Assembly: GCF_009469605.1 (NCBI RefSeq)
Contig: NZ_SSXU01000001.1
Location: 434,001-498,000 of the forward strand
DNA from: Zoogloea sp. 1C4
GTDB taxonomy: Bacteria > Pseudomonadota > Gammaproteobacteria > Burkholderiales > Rhodocyclaceae
Direction of reading: 5' to 3'
DNA length: 64,000 bases
The notes below the pieces were generated by a model. That model was not told the DNA's origin. It was given only the letters and a program-made list of their open reading frames with translations, and did no database searches. Shown here piece by piece: positions 1-7,681 of this stretch (the first letter of the stretch is position 1; the number at the start of each line of letters is the position of its first letter). The translations under genes were made by a program, and so were the position numbers.

Positions 1-15
1 ATAACGGATTGTGTT

Positions 16-31
16 CCGGGTTTTAACCCGG
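16..31. terminator. short hairpin at window start
   Basis: CCGGGTT and AACCCGG form a 7-bp inverted repeat around a TT centre. It could be the end of an upstream transcript, perhaps the PQQ dehydrogenase gene expected before PedF, but there is no T-tract and the upstream gene is outside the window. Nothing else was recognised in bases 1-222. Confidence 0.25.
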
Positions 32-222
32 TTTATGGTGAGTGCTCCAGAATGTAGCAGCCGAATCATATTTCAGCAATGTGACTGCTCCACGGCGGAT
101 ACCTATGAGCAAACTCCGTTCCAGTTTATTCACCCATAAGAAAAACTAAGAAACCCGCCTCCAGCGCCGGAAAGCCGAGACACCCCCGCAGAAGCCGTGA
201 CAAGTGGCACGCCCCTTGCTGA

Positions 223-738
223 ATGATGCCCACCACGGCGATGCCTGTTGCGCCCCGCGCCCCATCGCTCGACGCATTCCAATCCAGACCAAAGGTGACC
301 CAGGTGACTGCTCGCAACTTCTTCTCCCGCCCTCTCCGTGCTCTCTCCACCGCCGTCCTGGCCCTGGCGGCCGGTGCCGTCATTGCCCACGGCGACGTGA
401 CGCCCCAGGCGGTGGACACCTCCTCCCTCAAGCAGGTTGGCAAGGAGTGGCTCACCAAGAACCCGTATCTGGGCAACAAGGAAGCGATCCGCATCGGCGA
501 CTCGGCCTTCAACCAGAACTGTGCCCGCTGCCACGGCCTGGGCGCCGTGTCCGGCGGCATCGCGCCGGATCTGCGTTACCTGCCGGCCGGCCAGGAAGGT
601 GATGAGATCTTCCTGCAGCGCATCCGCCACGGCGCGACCCGCGACGGCCGCGTGTACATGCCCCCGTTCGAAGGCATCCTGTCCCAGGAAGCCATGTGGA
701 CCATCCGCGCCTGGCTGGAGACCGTCCGTGAAGACTGA
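223..738 (+). CDS. pedF: cytochrome c-550 PedF-like
   Basis: Periplasmic class I cytochrome c, the likely electron acceptor of a PQQ-dependent alcohol dehydrogenase. The sequence shows a haem motif CARCH at about residues 100-104 and a candidate axial Met in YMPPF near the C-terminus. The annotated ATG gives a long N-terminus. GTG starts at 295 or 304 would put the hydrophobic segment (ALSTAVLALAAGAVIA) in a normal signal-peptide position and are more plausible. The stop overlaps the next gene by 11 nt. The following binding protein and beta-propeller are the usual partners of quinoprotein dehydrogenase loci; the dehydrogenase itself is not in the window. Confidence 0.85.
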   Translation: MMPTTAMPVAPRAPSLDAFQSRPKVTQVTARNFFSRPLRALSTAVLALAAGAVIAHGDVTPQAVDTSSLKQVGKEWLTKNPYLGNKEAIRIGDSAFNQNCARCHGLGAVSGGIAPDLRYLPAGQEGDEIFLQRIRHGATRDGRVYMPPFEGILSQEAMWTIRAWLETVRED

Positions 739-1573
739 TCGCCGTCGATTCCTGCTTGCCGCTGGGGCCGCCGCCCTGGCCGCCAGCCTGCAGGCCCAGG
801 CCGACGGTCTGGCCGAGATCCGCCAGCGCGGCAGCCTTCGGGTTGCCGTTTACAACGGCTTCGTGCCCTGGTCCGACAAGGGCAACGGGATCGACGTGGA
901 GCTTGCCCAGGCGCTGGGCAAGCAGCTCGGCATCGCCACCCAGGTGGTCGGCTACAACGCCGACGAGGACATGGACGACGACCTGCGGAACATGGTCTGG
1001 AAGGGCCATTACCTGGGCCAGCAGCCGTCGGACGTGATGATGCACGTGCCGGTGGATTCCTACCTCCAGGGCAAGAACGAGAAGGTCAAGATCTTCGGGC
1101 CCTACCACCTGGAAACCATTGCGGTTGCCCGCATCCAGCGCATCGGCTCGATCCGCGGCTCGGCCGCGACCGCGCTGGAAGTCTTCACCCGCGAGAAGAT
1201 CGGCGTCGAAGGCCGCTCGCTGGCCGATGCCTTCCTGCTGGGCGTGCTCAACGGCCGCCTGCGCGAGAATGTGGTGCATTTCAACAGCGTGGCTGCCGCC
1301 GTCGAGAAGCTGAAGGCCGGCGACCTGGCCGCCGTGATGGGCCCCCGCTCGGAGATCGAGCAGGCGCTGGGCAAGGACAACCGCTTCACCCTCGAAGTGG
1401 TTCAGATGCCGGAACTCAAGATCAACAGCTGGCCCATCGGCATGGCCGTCAAGGCCGAGGAGACAGCCCTGGCCGACACCGTTGGCGAGGCGCTGCGCGT
1501 GCTGCAGAAGAATGGTACCGTCGCGTCCATCTTCGCCCGTCACGGCATCACCTATGTCCAGCCCACGCTCTGA
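728..1573 (+). CDS. quinoprotein-associated ABC-type substrate-binding protein
   Basis: Periplasmic solute-binding protein (SBP family 3 fold) of about 281 aa, of the type found beside PQQ alcohol dehydrogenases. The GTG start at 728 overlaps the pedF stop and gives a twin-arginine-like signal (RRRFLLAAGAAALAASLQAQA). The mature part begins with LAEIRQRGSLRVAVYNGF, the typical N-terminal strand of amino-acid-type binding proteins. No ABC permease or ATPase is adjacent, so a role in dehydrogenase maturation or substrate delivery is more likely than ordinary import. This is inferred from genomic context. The frame is open upstream, but that part is antisense or alternative to pedF and is not used. 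Confidence 0.8.
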   Translation: MKTDRRRFLLAAGAAALAASLQAQADGLAEIRQRGSLRVAVYNGFVPWSDKGNGIDVELAQALGKQLGIATQVVGYNADEDMDDDLRNMVWKGHYLGQQPSDVMMHVPVDSYLQGKNEKVKIFGPYHLETIAVARIQRIGSIRGSAATALEVFTREKIGVEGRSLADAFLLGVLNGRLRENVVHFNSVAAAVEKLKAGDLAAVMGPRSEIEQALGKDNRFTLEVVQMPELKINSWPIGMAVKAEETALADTVGEALRVLQKNGTVASIFARHGITYVQPTL

Positions 1574-1577
1574 TTCG

Positions 1578-2510
1578 ATGATCCGCACTCTGCTGGCCGG
1601 CTGCGCCCTGCTTCCCGCAGCGGCGCTCGCCGCGCCCTTCGCCTACGTCCCCAACGAAAAATCCGGCACGGTGTCGGTGATCGATACCGCCACCGACACC
1701 GTCGTGCGCACCCTGCCCGGCGGCGCCCGCCCCCGCGGCATCGCCAGCGACGGCAAGCGCCTGTTCATCAGCGAGGCGCCGTCGGATGGCCTGGTGATCG
1801 TCGATATCAGCGCCGAGGAACCCACCCGGCACATCCGCCTGGGTGAATCGCCCGAAGGCGTCAGCGTCTCCGCCGACCGCAAGCGGGTGGCGGTGGCGGT
1901 GGAAGAATCCAACAGCGTGGTGGTGCTCGATGCCGCCACCGGGCGCAAGCTCGCCGACATCCGCGTGCGCGGCAAGAACCCGGAACACGCGGTGTTCAGC
2001 CCGGACGGCCGCTGGCTGCTGGTGAGCGCCGAGGACGCCGAGCAGGTTGATCTGGTGGATGTGAAGGCCCGCCGCCAGGTGGCGCAGATCCCGGTGGGCG
2101 CCCGTCCTCGCGGCATCGGCTTCACCCCGGACGGCAGCCGCGCCTACGTGGCCTGCGAGCTGGTGAGCACGGTCTACGCCATCGACATGGGCAAGCGCAA
2201 GGTGATCGCCACGATCAAGGCGGGCACCTTCTCGAACGGTGTGGCCGTGGCGCCGGACGGCCAACGTGTTTATGTTTCCAACGGCAAGGACGGCACGGTG
2301 AGCGTGATCCGCACCGCCGACAATCAGGTCGAAGCCACCCTGCCGGTGGGCAAGCGGCCCTGGAACATGGCCCTCACCCCCGATGGCCGCAAGCTCTACG
2401 TGGCCAACGGCCGCTCCAACAGCGTCTCGGTGATCGACACCGAACGTCTCACCACCATCAGTGAAATCCCCGTCGGCGAACTGCCGTGGGGCGTCGTCGT
2501 GCAGCCCTGA
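1578..2510 (+). CDS. YVTN-family beta-propeller protein of PQQ catabolism locus
   Basis: Secreted beta-propeller of 310 aa. An N-terminal signal peptide (MIRTLLAGCALLPAAALAAP) is followed by about seven repeats of the YVTN/NHL type, each with a motif like SVIDTATDTVV or FTPDGSRAYVA. This matches the family found next to quinoprotein alcohol dehydrogenases with PedF-like cytochromes. It starts 4 nt after the binding-protein stop, so the three genes form one operon. The molecular role in PQQ-linked oxidation is unknown. The ATG at 1578 is chosen because it precedes a clean signal peptide. Confidence 0.82.
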   Translation: MIRTLLAGCALLPAAALAAPFAYVPNEKSGTVSVIDTATDTVVRTLPGGARPRGIASDGKRLFISEAPSDGLVIVDISAEEPTRHIRLGESPEGVSVSADRKRVAVAVEESNSVVVLDAATGRKLADIRVRGKNPEHAVFSPDGRWLLVSAEDAEQVDLVDVKARRQVAQIPVGARPRGIGFTPDGSRAYVACELVSTVYAIDMGKRKVIATIKAGTFSNGVAVAPDGQRVYVSNGKDGTVSVIRTADNQVEATLPVGKRPWNMALTPDGRKLYVANGRSNSVSVIDTERLTTISEIPVGELPWGVVVQP

Positions 2511-2545
2511 CACAGGGCGTCGCGACACAAACTGAACCATCCCGA

Positions 2546-2574
2546 CACACCTGCTCCACTTTGGAGCAGGTGTG
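2546..2574. terminator. bidirectional hairpin between convergent genes
   Basis: CACACCTGCTCC (2546-2557) and GGAGCAGGTGTG (2563-2574) form a perfect 12-bp stem with a 5-nt loop, between the convergent beta-propeller and cytochrome c551 genes. There is no clear T-tract. The left arm recurs at 3086-3097 upstream of the regulator and cytochrome, so the hairpin may instead be, or double as, a protein-binding palindrome. Confidence 0.5.
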
Positions 2575-2585
2575 CACGCCCCAAA

Positions 2586-2900
2586 TCAGAGCTTCAGGAT
2601 CCACTCGATCGCGGCCTTCAGATCAGCATCACTGATCTTGTCCGGGCCGTTCGGGGTCATCGGAATCTGGCCCCACACACCGGAACCACCGTGACGCACC
2701 TTGGCGCTCAGCACCGCCACTGCGTCGCCCTGCCCCTTGTACTTGGCTGCCACGTCCTTGTAAGACGGGCCGACGCGCTTCTGGTCGACGGCATGGCAGG
2801 CGGTACAGCGGGCCTTCTTGATGATCTCCTCGGACGCCATCGCCGGCGCGGCCGCGGCCACACCCAGCGCAATCGCGCACATCATCGGAATGAATTTCAT
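2586..2900 (-). CDS. cytochrome c551/c8-type monohaem protein
   Basis: Small periplasmic electron carrier of 104 aa. A signal peptide ending in APAMAS is followed by the haem motif CTACH, the KRVGPSYKDVAAKY segment typical of cytochrome c551, and the axial Met in QIPMTPN. The ATG at 2900 is preceded by a strong AGGAGG ribosome-binding site, which decides it over the much longer open frame. It lies divergent to the AcoR-type activator and near the PedF operon, suggesting it passes electrons from the quinoprotein dehydrogenase to the terminal oxidase. Confidence 0.88.
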   Translation of the reverse strand: MKFIPMMCAIALGVAAAAPAMASEEIIKKARCTACHAVDQKRVGPSYKDVAAKYKGQGDAVAVLSAKVRHGGSGVWGQIPMTPNGPDKISDADLKAAIEWILKL

Positions 2901-3085
2901 AGCTCCTCCTTGGATCGGACTTGTGATTGGTCTTGGCGGCGGCCTGCAGACCACCCGCCCCGCCACCATTGCAAATTCCGTGCGCCGATGCCACCCGCCC
3001 CAAACTGAAGGCCAATCCCTTTCCCAACAAGCACTTGCCCGATCCGGGCAGGATGCGAGCGGGCAGCGGCGCTGCTCCGCGGCTG

Positions 3086-3107
3086 CACACCTGCTCCATC
3101 CCGACAC
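3086..3107. promoter_or_regulatory. repeated motif, candidate activator-binding site
   Basis: Two 12-mers, CACACCTGCTCC and CCATCCCGACAC, overlap here and both recur exactly at 2537-2557 in swapped order. The site lies between the divergent cytochrome c551 and activator genes, about 190 nt upstream of the cytochrome start, where an upstream activating sequence for a sigma54 activator would be expected. Function is inferred from repetition and position only. Confidence 0.35.
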
Positions 3108-3171
3108 GCACCACGGAACACTTTTCCGCCCACGGCCGGCCTTTAGGGGGCGGTAGACCGGGCCAATCCTC

Positions 3172-3187
3172 TGGCATGTTTCCTGCA
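3172..3187 (+). promoter_or_regulatory. candidate sigma54 (-24/-12) promoter
   Basis: TGGCATGTTTCCTGCA has GG and GC separated by 10 nt, as in sigma54 promoters. Transcription would start almost at the GTG of the activator gene (3199), giving a leaderless mRNA, so this is only a candidate. Confidence 0.3.
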
Positions 3188-3198
3188 CGGTCTCACCC

Positions 3199-5040
3199 GT
3201 GAAAAAAGCCGATCCCACCTCGCCAATCCCCGCAGTGGAAGCCATCCGGCGCTCCTGGGAGCGCTGCGCCGCCAACGGCCTGCGCAACAACGAACATCTG
3301 CCCGACGGCATCCTCCCCCGGGCCAGCCTGGCCGACCGGCTCGAAGGCAACGCGCGGCTGGTGGCCTACGCCCAGCCGATCATGGAGCACCTGCACCAGC
3401 AGATCGCTCGCTCGTCCTCCACCATCCTGCTGGCCGACGACGCCGGCATGATCCTGCGCGCAGTGGGCGACGCCGATTTCGCCGAACGCGCCGCGCGGGT
3501 CGCGCTGCAGCCCGGCGTGTCGTGGGCCGAATGCACCATGGGCACCAACGCCATCGGCACCGCGCTGGCCGAACAGCGCCCGATGGCGGTGATCGGCACC
3601 GACCACTTCCTTGAGCGCAACCGCTTCCTCACCTGCGTCGCCACCCCGATCCACGGCCCGGCCGGCGGCGTGCTGGGCATCCTCGACATCTCCACCTCGG
3701 CCCAGCTCAGCCAGATCCACGCCCAGGCGCTGATCCAGACCACCGCCGAGATCATCGAGAACCGCCTGATCGAGAGCATCCCCGAAGCCGCGGTGACGAT
3801 CCGCTTCCATCCCCAGGCCGAAGCGCTGGCCTCGCCCCTCGAAGGGCTGGCGGTGTTCAACGAGGCCGGCGAGATGCTCGCCTGCAACCGCCGTGGCGAA
3901 ACCCTGCTGGGCATCGGTGACAGTCGCAAGGAGCGCCCGGCCTTTTCGCGGATCTTCGAGACCCGCTGGACCACCCTCCTCGACCACGCCCTGTCGAGCA
4001 GCCTGCGCCCCACCCTGCTGTGCGCCCACGGCGGCCGCGAATTCGCCGCCCGGGTCCAGGCCGGCCGGCTCCAGGCCCTGCGCCCGGTGGCCGCCAGCGC
4101 ACCCGGCATGCCCGCCGCCCGCCGCGGCGTGACCCTCGAAGACCTCGACCTGGGCGACCACACCGTGGCCTCGGCGGTGCGCCGCGCCCGGCGCATCGTC
4201 GGGCTCGACATCCCGCTGCTCATCCAGGGCGAAACCGGCACTGGCAAGGAAGTCTTCGCCCAGGCTTTCCACCACAGCAGCCCGCGCCGCGACGGCCCCT
4301 TCGTGGCCATCAACTGTGCGGCCATCCCCGCCAACCTGATCGAGGCCGAGCTCTTCGGCTACCGGGCCGGCGCCTACACCGGCGCCCGCGGCGAGGGCGC
4401 CCGCGGCAAGCTGCGCGAAGCCCACGGCGGCACCCTGTTCCTCGACGAAATCGGCGACATGCCGCTGCGCCTGCAGGCCGTGCTGCTGCGGGTGCTCGAG
4501 ACCCGCCGGGTCACGCCCCTGGGCGGCGGCCCCGAGGAGGCCATCGACCTGGCGCTGGTGTGCGCCAGCCACCGGCCGCTCAAAACCCTGTGCGAGACCG
4601 GCGAGTTCCGTCCCGACCTGTATTTCCGCCTGTCGGCCATGAGCCTCGCGCTGCCCACCCTGCGCGAGCGCAGCGACATCGAGGCTCTCGCCCGCCGCAT
4701 CCTGCGCGACGAATCCCCCGACCGCCCCCTGCGCCTGGCGGCCGCCACGCTGGACGTGATCCGCCGCCACCAGTGGCCCGGCAACATCCGCGAGCTGAAG
4801 AACGTGCTGCGCCTCGCCACCGCCATGCTTGGGCCGGACGAAGCCACCATCACCCCCGACCACCTGCCCCACGACCTGATCGACGCCAGCGAGACGCGGC
4901 CCACCACGCAAAGCCTGCGGGCCGCCGAAACCCGGCTGGTGGAAGAGACCGTGGCCCGCCACGCCGGCAACATCTCCGCCGCCGCACGGGAGCTGGGCAT
5001 CACCCGCACCACCCTCTACCGCAAGCTGCGGCGCGGCTGA
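3199..5040 (+). CDS. sigma54-dependent activator, AcoR type
   Basis: Cytoplasmic transcription activator of 613 aa. The N-terminal part contains the AcoR-family SWERC motif and a GAF-like sensor region (about 50-200). The AAA+ domain carries Walker A GETGTGKE (344-351), a GAYTGA loop (391-396, variant of GAFTGA) that contacts sigma54, and Walker B GTLFLDEIGD. A Fis-type HTH closes the protein (GNISAAARELGITRTTLYRKL, about 590-610). Homologues regulate acetoin or alcohol oxidation genes. Position between the PQQ accessory cluster and cytochrome c551 suggests it controls alcohol oxidation. The GTG start is used because it keeps the conserved N-terminal motif. Confidence 0.88.
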   Translation: MKKADPTSPIPAVEAIRRSWERCAANGLRNNEHLPDGILPRASLADRLEGNARLVAYAQPIMEHLHQQIARSSSTILLADDAGMILRAVGDADFAERAARVALQPGVSWAECTMGTNAIGTALAEQRPMAVIGTDHFLERNRFLTCVATPIHGPAGGVLGILDISTSAQLSQIHAQALIQTTAEIIENRLIESIPEAAVTIRFHPQAEALASPLEGLAVFNEAGEMLACNRRGETLLGIGDSRKERPAFSRIFETRWTTLLDHALSSSLRPTLLCAHGGREFAARVQAGRLQALRPVAASAPGMPAARRGVTLEDLDLGDHTVASAVRRARRIVGLDIPLLIQGETGTGKEVFAQAFHHSSPRRDGPFVAINCAAIPANLIEAELFGYRAGAYTGARGEGARGKLREAHGGTLFLDEIGDMPLRLQAVLLRVLETRRVTPLGGGPEEAIDLALVCASHRPLKTLCETGEFRPDLYFRLSAMSLALPTLRERSDIEALARRILRDESPDRPLRLAAATLDVIRRHQWPGNIRELKNVLRLATAMLGPDEATITPDHLPHDLIDASETRPTTQSLRAAETRLVEETVARHAGNISAAARELGITRTTLYRKLRRG

Positions 5041-5173
5041 GCGCGGGCGGATTGCCCGGCCGCACGGACAATCCGCCCCAAGCATTCATCCCGACAACGC
5101 AATCCCGCCCACCGCTGCCAGCCCGCACCGGACCGTGGGATACTCGCGGGCGTCCTTTTCAGCCTCGTCCGCC

Positions 5174-5560
5174 ATGCCCAGGTTCCGCGCAATCTCTGCC
5201 GCCCTCCTCGCCGCCCTCGCCCTTGCCGGCTGCGAAGAACCGCCTTCGCTCCTCGTCCCCGAGCTGCAGCAGCAGTTCCGGCCCGGCTATCCCCTCGCCG
5301 ATGCCATCCAGAGCCTCAAGGCCCGCAACGCCACCCTCTCGGTGCACAACCGCAGCGAATGCGAATCCCTGGCCCGGGCCAACACCATGTCGTCGCGCCT
5401 GCGCCCCGGCGGCGGGCCGTGCATCTTCGGCAAGATCCCGGTCTCGAAGAACTGGCTGGGCGGCCACACCGACGTGATCCTGCAGCTCGTCTTCAATGCC
5501 GAGGACAAGCTGGCGGATGGCGACTTCGAGGAAATTCGCGTGCCCTTCGGCTGGAACTGA
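5174..5560 (+). CDS. putative small lipoprotein, unknown function
   Basis: Predicted lipoprotein of 128 aa with a signal peptide ending in the lipobox LAGC (MPRFRAISAALLAALALAGCEE). The mature part has three further cysteines (ECES, GPCIFG) and a conserved-looking globular segment, but no domain I recognise. The ATG at 5174 is chosen because it starts the signal peptide; an upstream in-frame start adds 13 residues. It is monocistronic between the activator and the cyd operon, with no sign of functional linkage. Confidence 0.65.
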   Translation: MPRFRAISAALLAALALAGCEEPPSLLVPELQQQFRPGYPLADAIQSLKARNATLSVHNRSECESLARANTMSSRLRPGGGPCIFGKIPVSKNWLGGHTDVILQLVFNAEDKLADGDFEEIRVPFGWN

Positions 5561-5944
5561 CCCACCGCCCCTGACACCCCGCCGGGCATCCCCGCCCCCC
5601 ACGGCCAAGGCGCGCCCGCGCCCTGACAGACCTGCAACTCCACTGCCAGCACTGCCAGGCGCGCTGCCACCACGCCACCGCGACAAGACGCCGCGCTCAC
5701 GTGGTCGGCAGCACGTCCCCATTTCATCCCTACCTGCGCCCGCCGGGACTCGTCCGAACCACCCGAACACTGCCAGAAACGCTGCCAATCAACGCCACGG
5801 CAGCCCATCCTGGCAGTCAGCCTGCGTCCGATTGCCGCACCAGAAGAAATCACAATCCATTGATATAAAAGCATTTAATCACAAATTGCGAAATGGCACG
5901 GGAATTGATTGGGTAACCCCCATCAACAACAAACGCTGCCACAC
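5561..5944. other. intergenic region upstream of cyd operon
   Basis: No convincing gene. The first half is C-rich with several TGCCAG copies (5644-5649, 5653-5658, 5771-5776) and one inverted copy (5811-5816). Bases about 5850-5890 are AT-rich. A sigma54-like element is at 5894-5909. No good Fnr/Anr palindrome was found. Confidence 0.5.
5894..5909 (+). promoter_or_regulatory. candidate sigma54 promoter of cyd operon
   Basis: TGGCACGGGAATTGAT matches the sigma54 consensus except for TTGA in place of TTGC at -12. It lies 36 nt upstream of the cydP start, a suitable distance for transcription to begin near 5920. Cyd operons are more often controlled by Anr/ArcA-type regulators, so this needs a transcript map. 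Confidence 0.35.
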
Positions 5945-6121
5945 ATGTCGCTTCACCCCACCGCCAGGCATCTCGGCTGGCTCATCGTCGTCAAGCTGCT
6001 CGCCCTCGTGGCGCTGTGGTGGTGCTTCGTGCGCGATGCCAGGCTCGAGGTGGACGCGCAGGACATGTCGAGGCAGCTCGCCCCCAACCCCGTCGTCCAA
6101 GGAGCACCCCGTGGTCAGTGA
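5945..6121 (+). CDS. cydP: cytochrome bd small subunit CydP
   Basis: Single-TM protein of 58 aa (membrane segment about LGWLIVVKLLALVALWWCF, then RDARLEVDAQDMSRQL). This matches the CydP-type small subunit encoded just before cydA in many betaproteobacteria. The ATG at 5945 is used because it begins the conserved N-terminus (MSLHPTARHLG); 12 more codons are open upstream. The 3' end overlaps cydA by 11 nt, implying translational coupling. Confidence 0.75.
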   Translation: MSLHPTARHLGWLIVVKLLALVALWWCFVRDARLEVDAQDMSRQLAPNPVVQGAPRGQ

Positions 6122-7664
6122 ACAACTGGTCGATCTATCGCGGCTGCAGTTTGCCGCCACCGCCCTTTACCACTTTCTGTTCGTCCCCCTCACCATCGGC
6201 ATGGTGTGGCTGCTGGTCATCATGGAATCGGTCTATGTGATGACCGCCAATCCCCTCTACAAGGACATGACCCGCTTCTGGGGCAAGCTCTTCGGGATCA
6301 ACTTCGCCCTCGGCGTCACCACCGGGATCACCCTCGAATTCCAGTTCGGCACCAACTGGGCCTATTACTCCCACTACGTCGGCGACATCTTCGGCGCACC
6401 GCTCGCCATCGAGGGGCTGATGGCCTTCTTTCTCGAGTCCACGATGATCGGGCTGTTCTTCTTCGGCTGGGACAGGCTGGCGCGCAAGGAGCACCTGCTC
6501 GTCACCATTCTGATGGCAGTGGGCACCAACCTCTCGGCATTGTGGATCCTGATCGCCAACGGCTGGATGCAGAACCCGGTGGGCGCCGAGTTCAGCTACG
6601 TGACGATGCGCATGGAGATGACCGACTTCTGGGCGGTGGTCTTCAACCCGGATGCCCAGGCCAAGTTCGTGCATACGGTGTCGGCCGGCTACGTCACCGG
6701 CGCCATGTTCGTGCTGTCGATCTCGTCCTGGTATCTGCTGCGCGGGCGCGACGTGGAGTTCGCCAAACGCAGCTTCGGCATCGCCGCCGCCTTCGGATTC
6801 GCTTCCGTATGCTCGGTGATCGTCCTCGGCGACGAATCGGGATACACCGTCGGCGAAGCCCAGCAGACCAAGCTGGCGGCCATGGAGGCGATGTGGGAGA
6901 CCGAGCCTGCACCAGCCGCCTTCAATCTGATCGCCATCCCCAACGAGGCCGAGATGAAGAACGACTTCGCCATCGAGATTCCGTGGGTGATGGGCCTCAT
7001 CGGCACCCGCTCCCTGGACAAGCAGATTCCCGGCATCAAGGAGATCAAGGCGAAGAACCGGGAACGCATCGTCTCCGGCATCGAGGCAGTGACGGCCCTC
7101 GACGCCCTGCGCCACAATCAGAATGATGAAGCCGCCCGCCGCAAGTTCGAGGCGCACAAGGCCGACCTGGGCTTCGGCCTGCTCCTCAAGAAATACGTCA
7201 CCCGCCTGGACGACGTGACGCCGGACATCATCGACAAGGCCGTGGGCGACACCGTGCCCCGCGTCGCCCCGATGTTCTGGAGCTTCCGCCTGATGGTGGC
7301 CCTGGGCTTTGCGATGCTGCTGCTCTTCGGGCTCGCCCTGTGGCATTCGGTGAAGGGCGACTTTGCAGACCGGCGCGGCCTGCTGCGGGCGGCGCTGTAT
7401 TGCCTGCCGATGCCGTGGATCGCCTGCGAGGTGGGCTGGTTCGTGGCCGAATATGGCCGCCAGCCCTGGACCATCTACGGCGTGCTGCCCACCCACCTTT
7501 CCGTATCGACCCTGAGCGTGGAGAGCCTCTATGGCTCCCTCGCCGGCTTCGTCGGCTTCTACACCGTGCTGCTGATCGTCGAGATGTTCCTGATGATCAA
7601 GTTCGCCAGGCAAGGGCCGGGCAGTCTCGGCACCGGTCGCTACGCCAACGAAGCCCACGCCTGA
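6111..7664 (+). CDS. cydA: cytochrome bd ubiquinol oxidase subunit I
   Basis: Membrane subunit of the high-affinity quinol oxidase, which reduces O2 to water using ubiquinol. 517 aa. Visible ligands and motifs: H21 in ALYHFLFVPLT (haem b595 His), KFVHTVSAGYVTGAMF (haem b558 His), FWSFRLMVALGF (haem b558 Met) and GRQPW near the C-terminus. The insertion between GDESGYT and MFWSF is the long Q-loop of bd-I type. The GTG start at 6111 has AAGGAG seven bases upstream and overlaps cydP. CydB follows after 17 nt. Confidence 0.96.
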   Translation: MVSEQLVDLSRLQFAATALYHFLFVPLTIGMVWLLVIMESVYVMTANPLYKDMTRFWGKLFGINFALGVTTGITLEFQFGTNWAYYSHYVGDIFGAPLAIEGLMAFFLESTMIGLFFFGWDRLARKEHLLVTILMAVGTNLSALWILIANGWMQNPVGAEFSYVTMRMEMTDFWAVVFNPDAQAKFVHTVSAGYVTGAMFVLSISSWYLLRGRDVEFAKRSFGIAAAFGFASVCSVIVLGDESGYTVGEAQQTKLAAMEAMWETEPAPAAFNLIAIPNEAEMKNDFAIEIPWVMGLIGTRSLDKQIPGIKEIKAKNRERIVSGIEAVTALDALRHNQNDEAARRKFEAHKADLGFGLLLKKYVTRLDDVTPDIIDKAVGDTVPRVAPMFWSFRLMVALGFAMLLLFGLALWHSVKGDFADRRGLLRAALYCLPMPWIACEVGWFVAEYGRQPWTIYGVLPTHLSVSTLSVESLYGSLAGFVGFYTVLLIVEMFLMIKFARQGPGSLGTGRYANEAHA

Positions 7665-7681
7665 ACCGAGGACGATTCCAA

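Noticed and set aside
2970-2985. Minus-strand sigma54-like sequence GCGCACGGAATTTGCA upstream of cytochrome c551
   Set aside because: Good match around -12 and CACG, but the invariant GG at -24 is CG; too weak to call.
3193-5085. 630-codon open frame antisense to the sigma54 activator
   Set aside because: Mirror of a well-supported coding region; no start signals or recognisable motifs.
4020-5477. 485-codon plus-strand frame overlapping the activator
   Set aside because: Arg/Pro-rich translation typical of an out-of-frame reading of GC-rich DNA.
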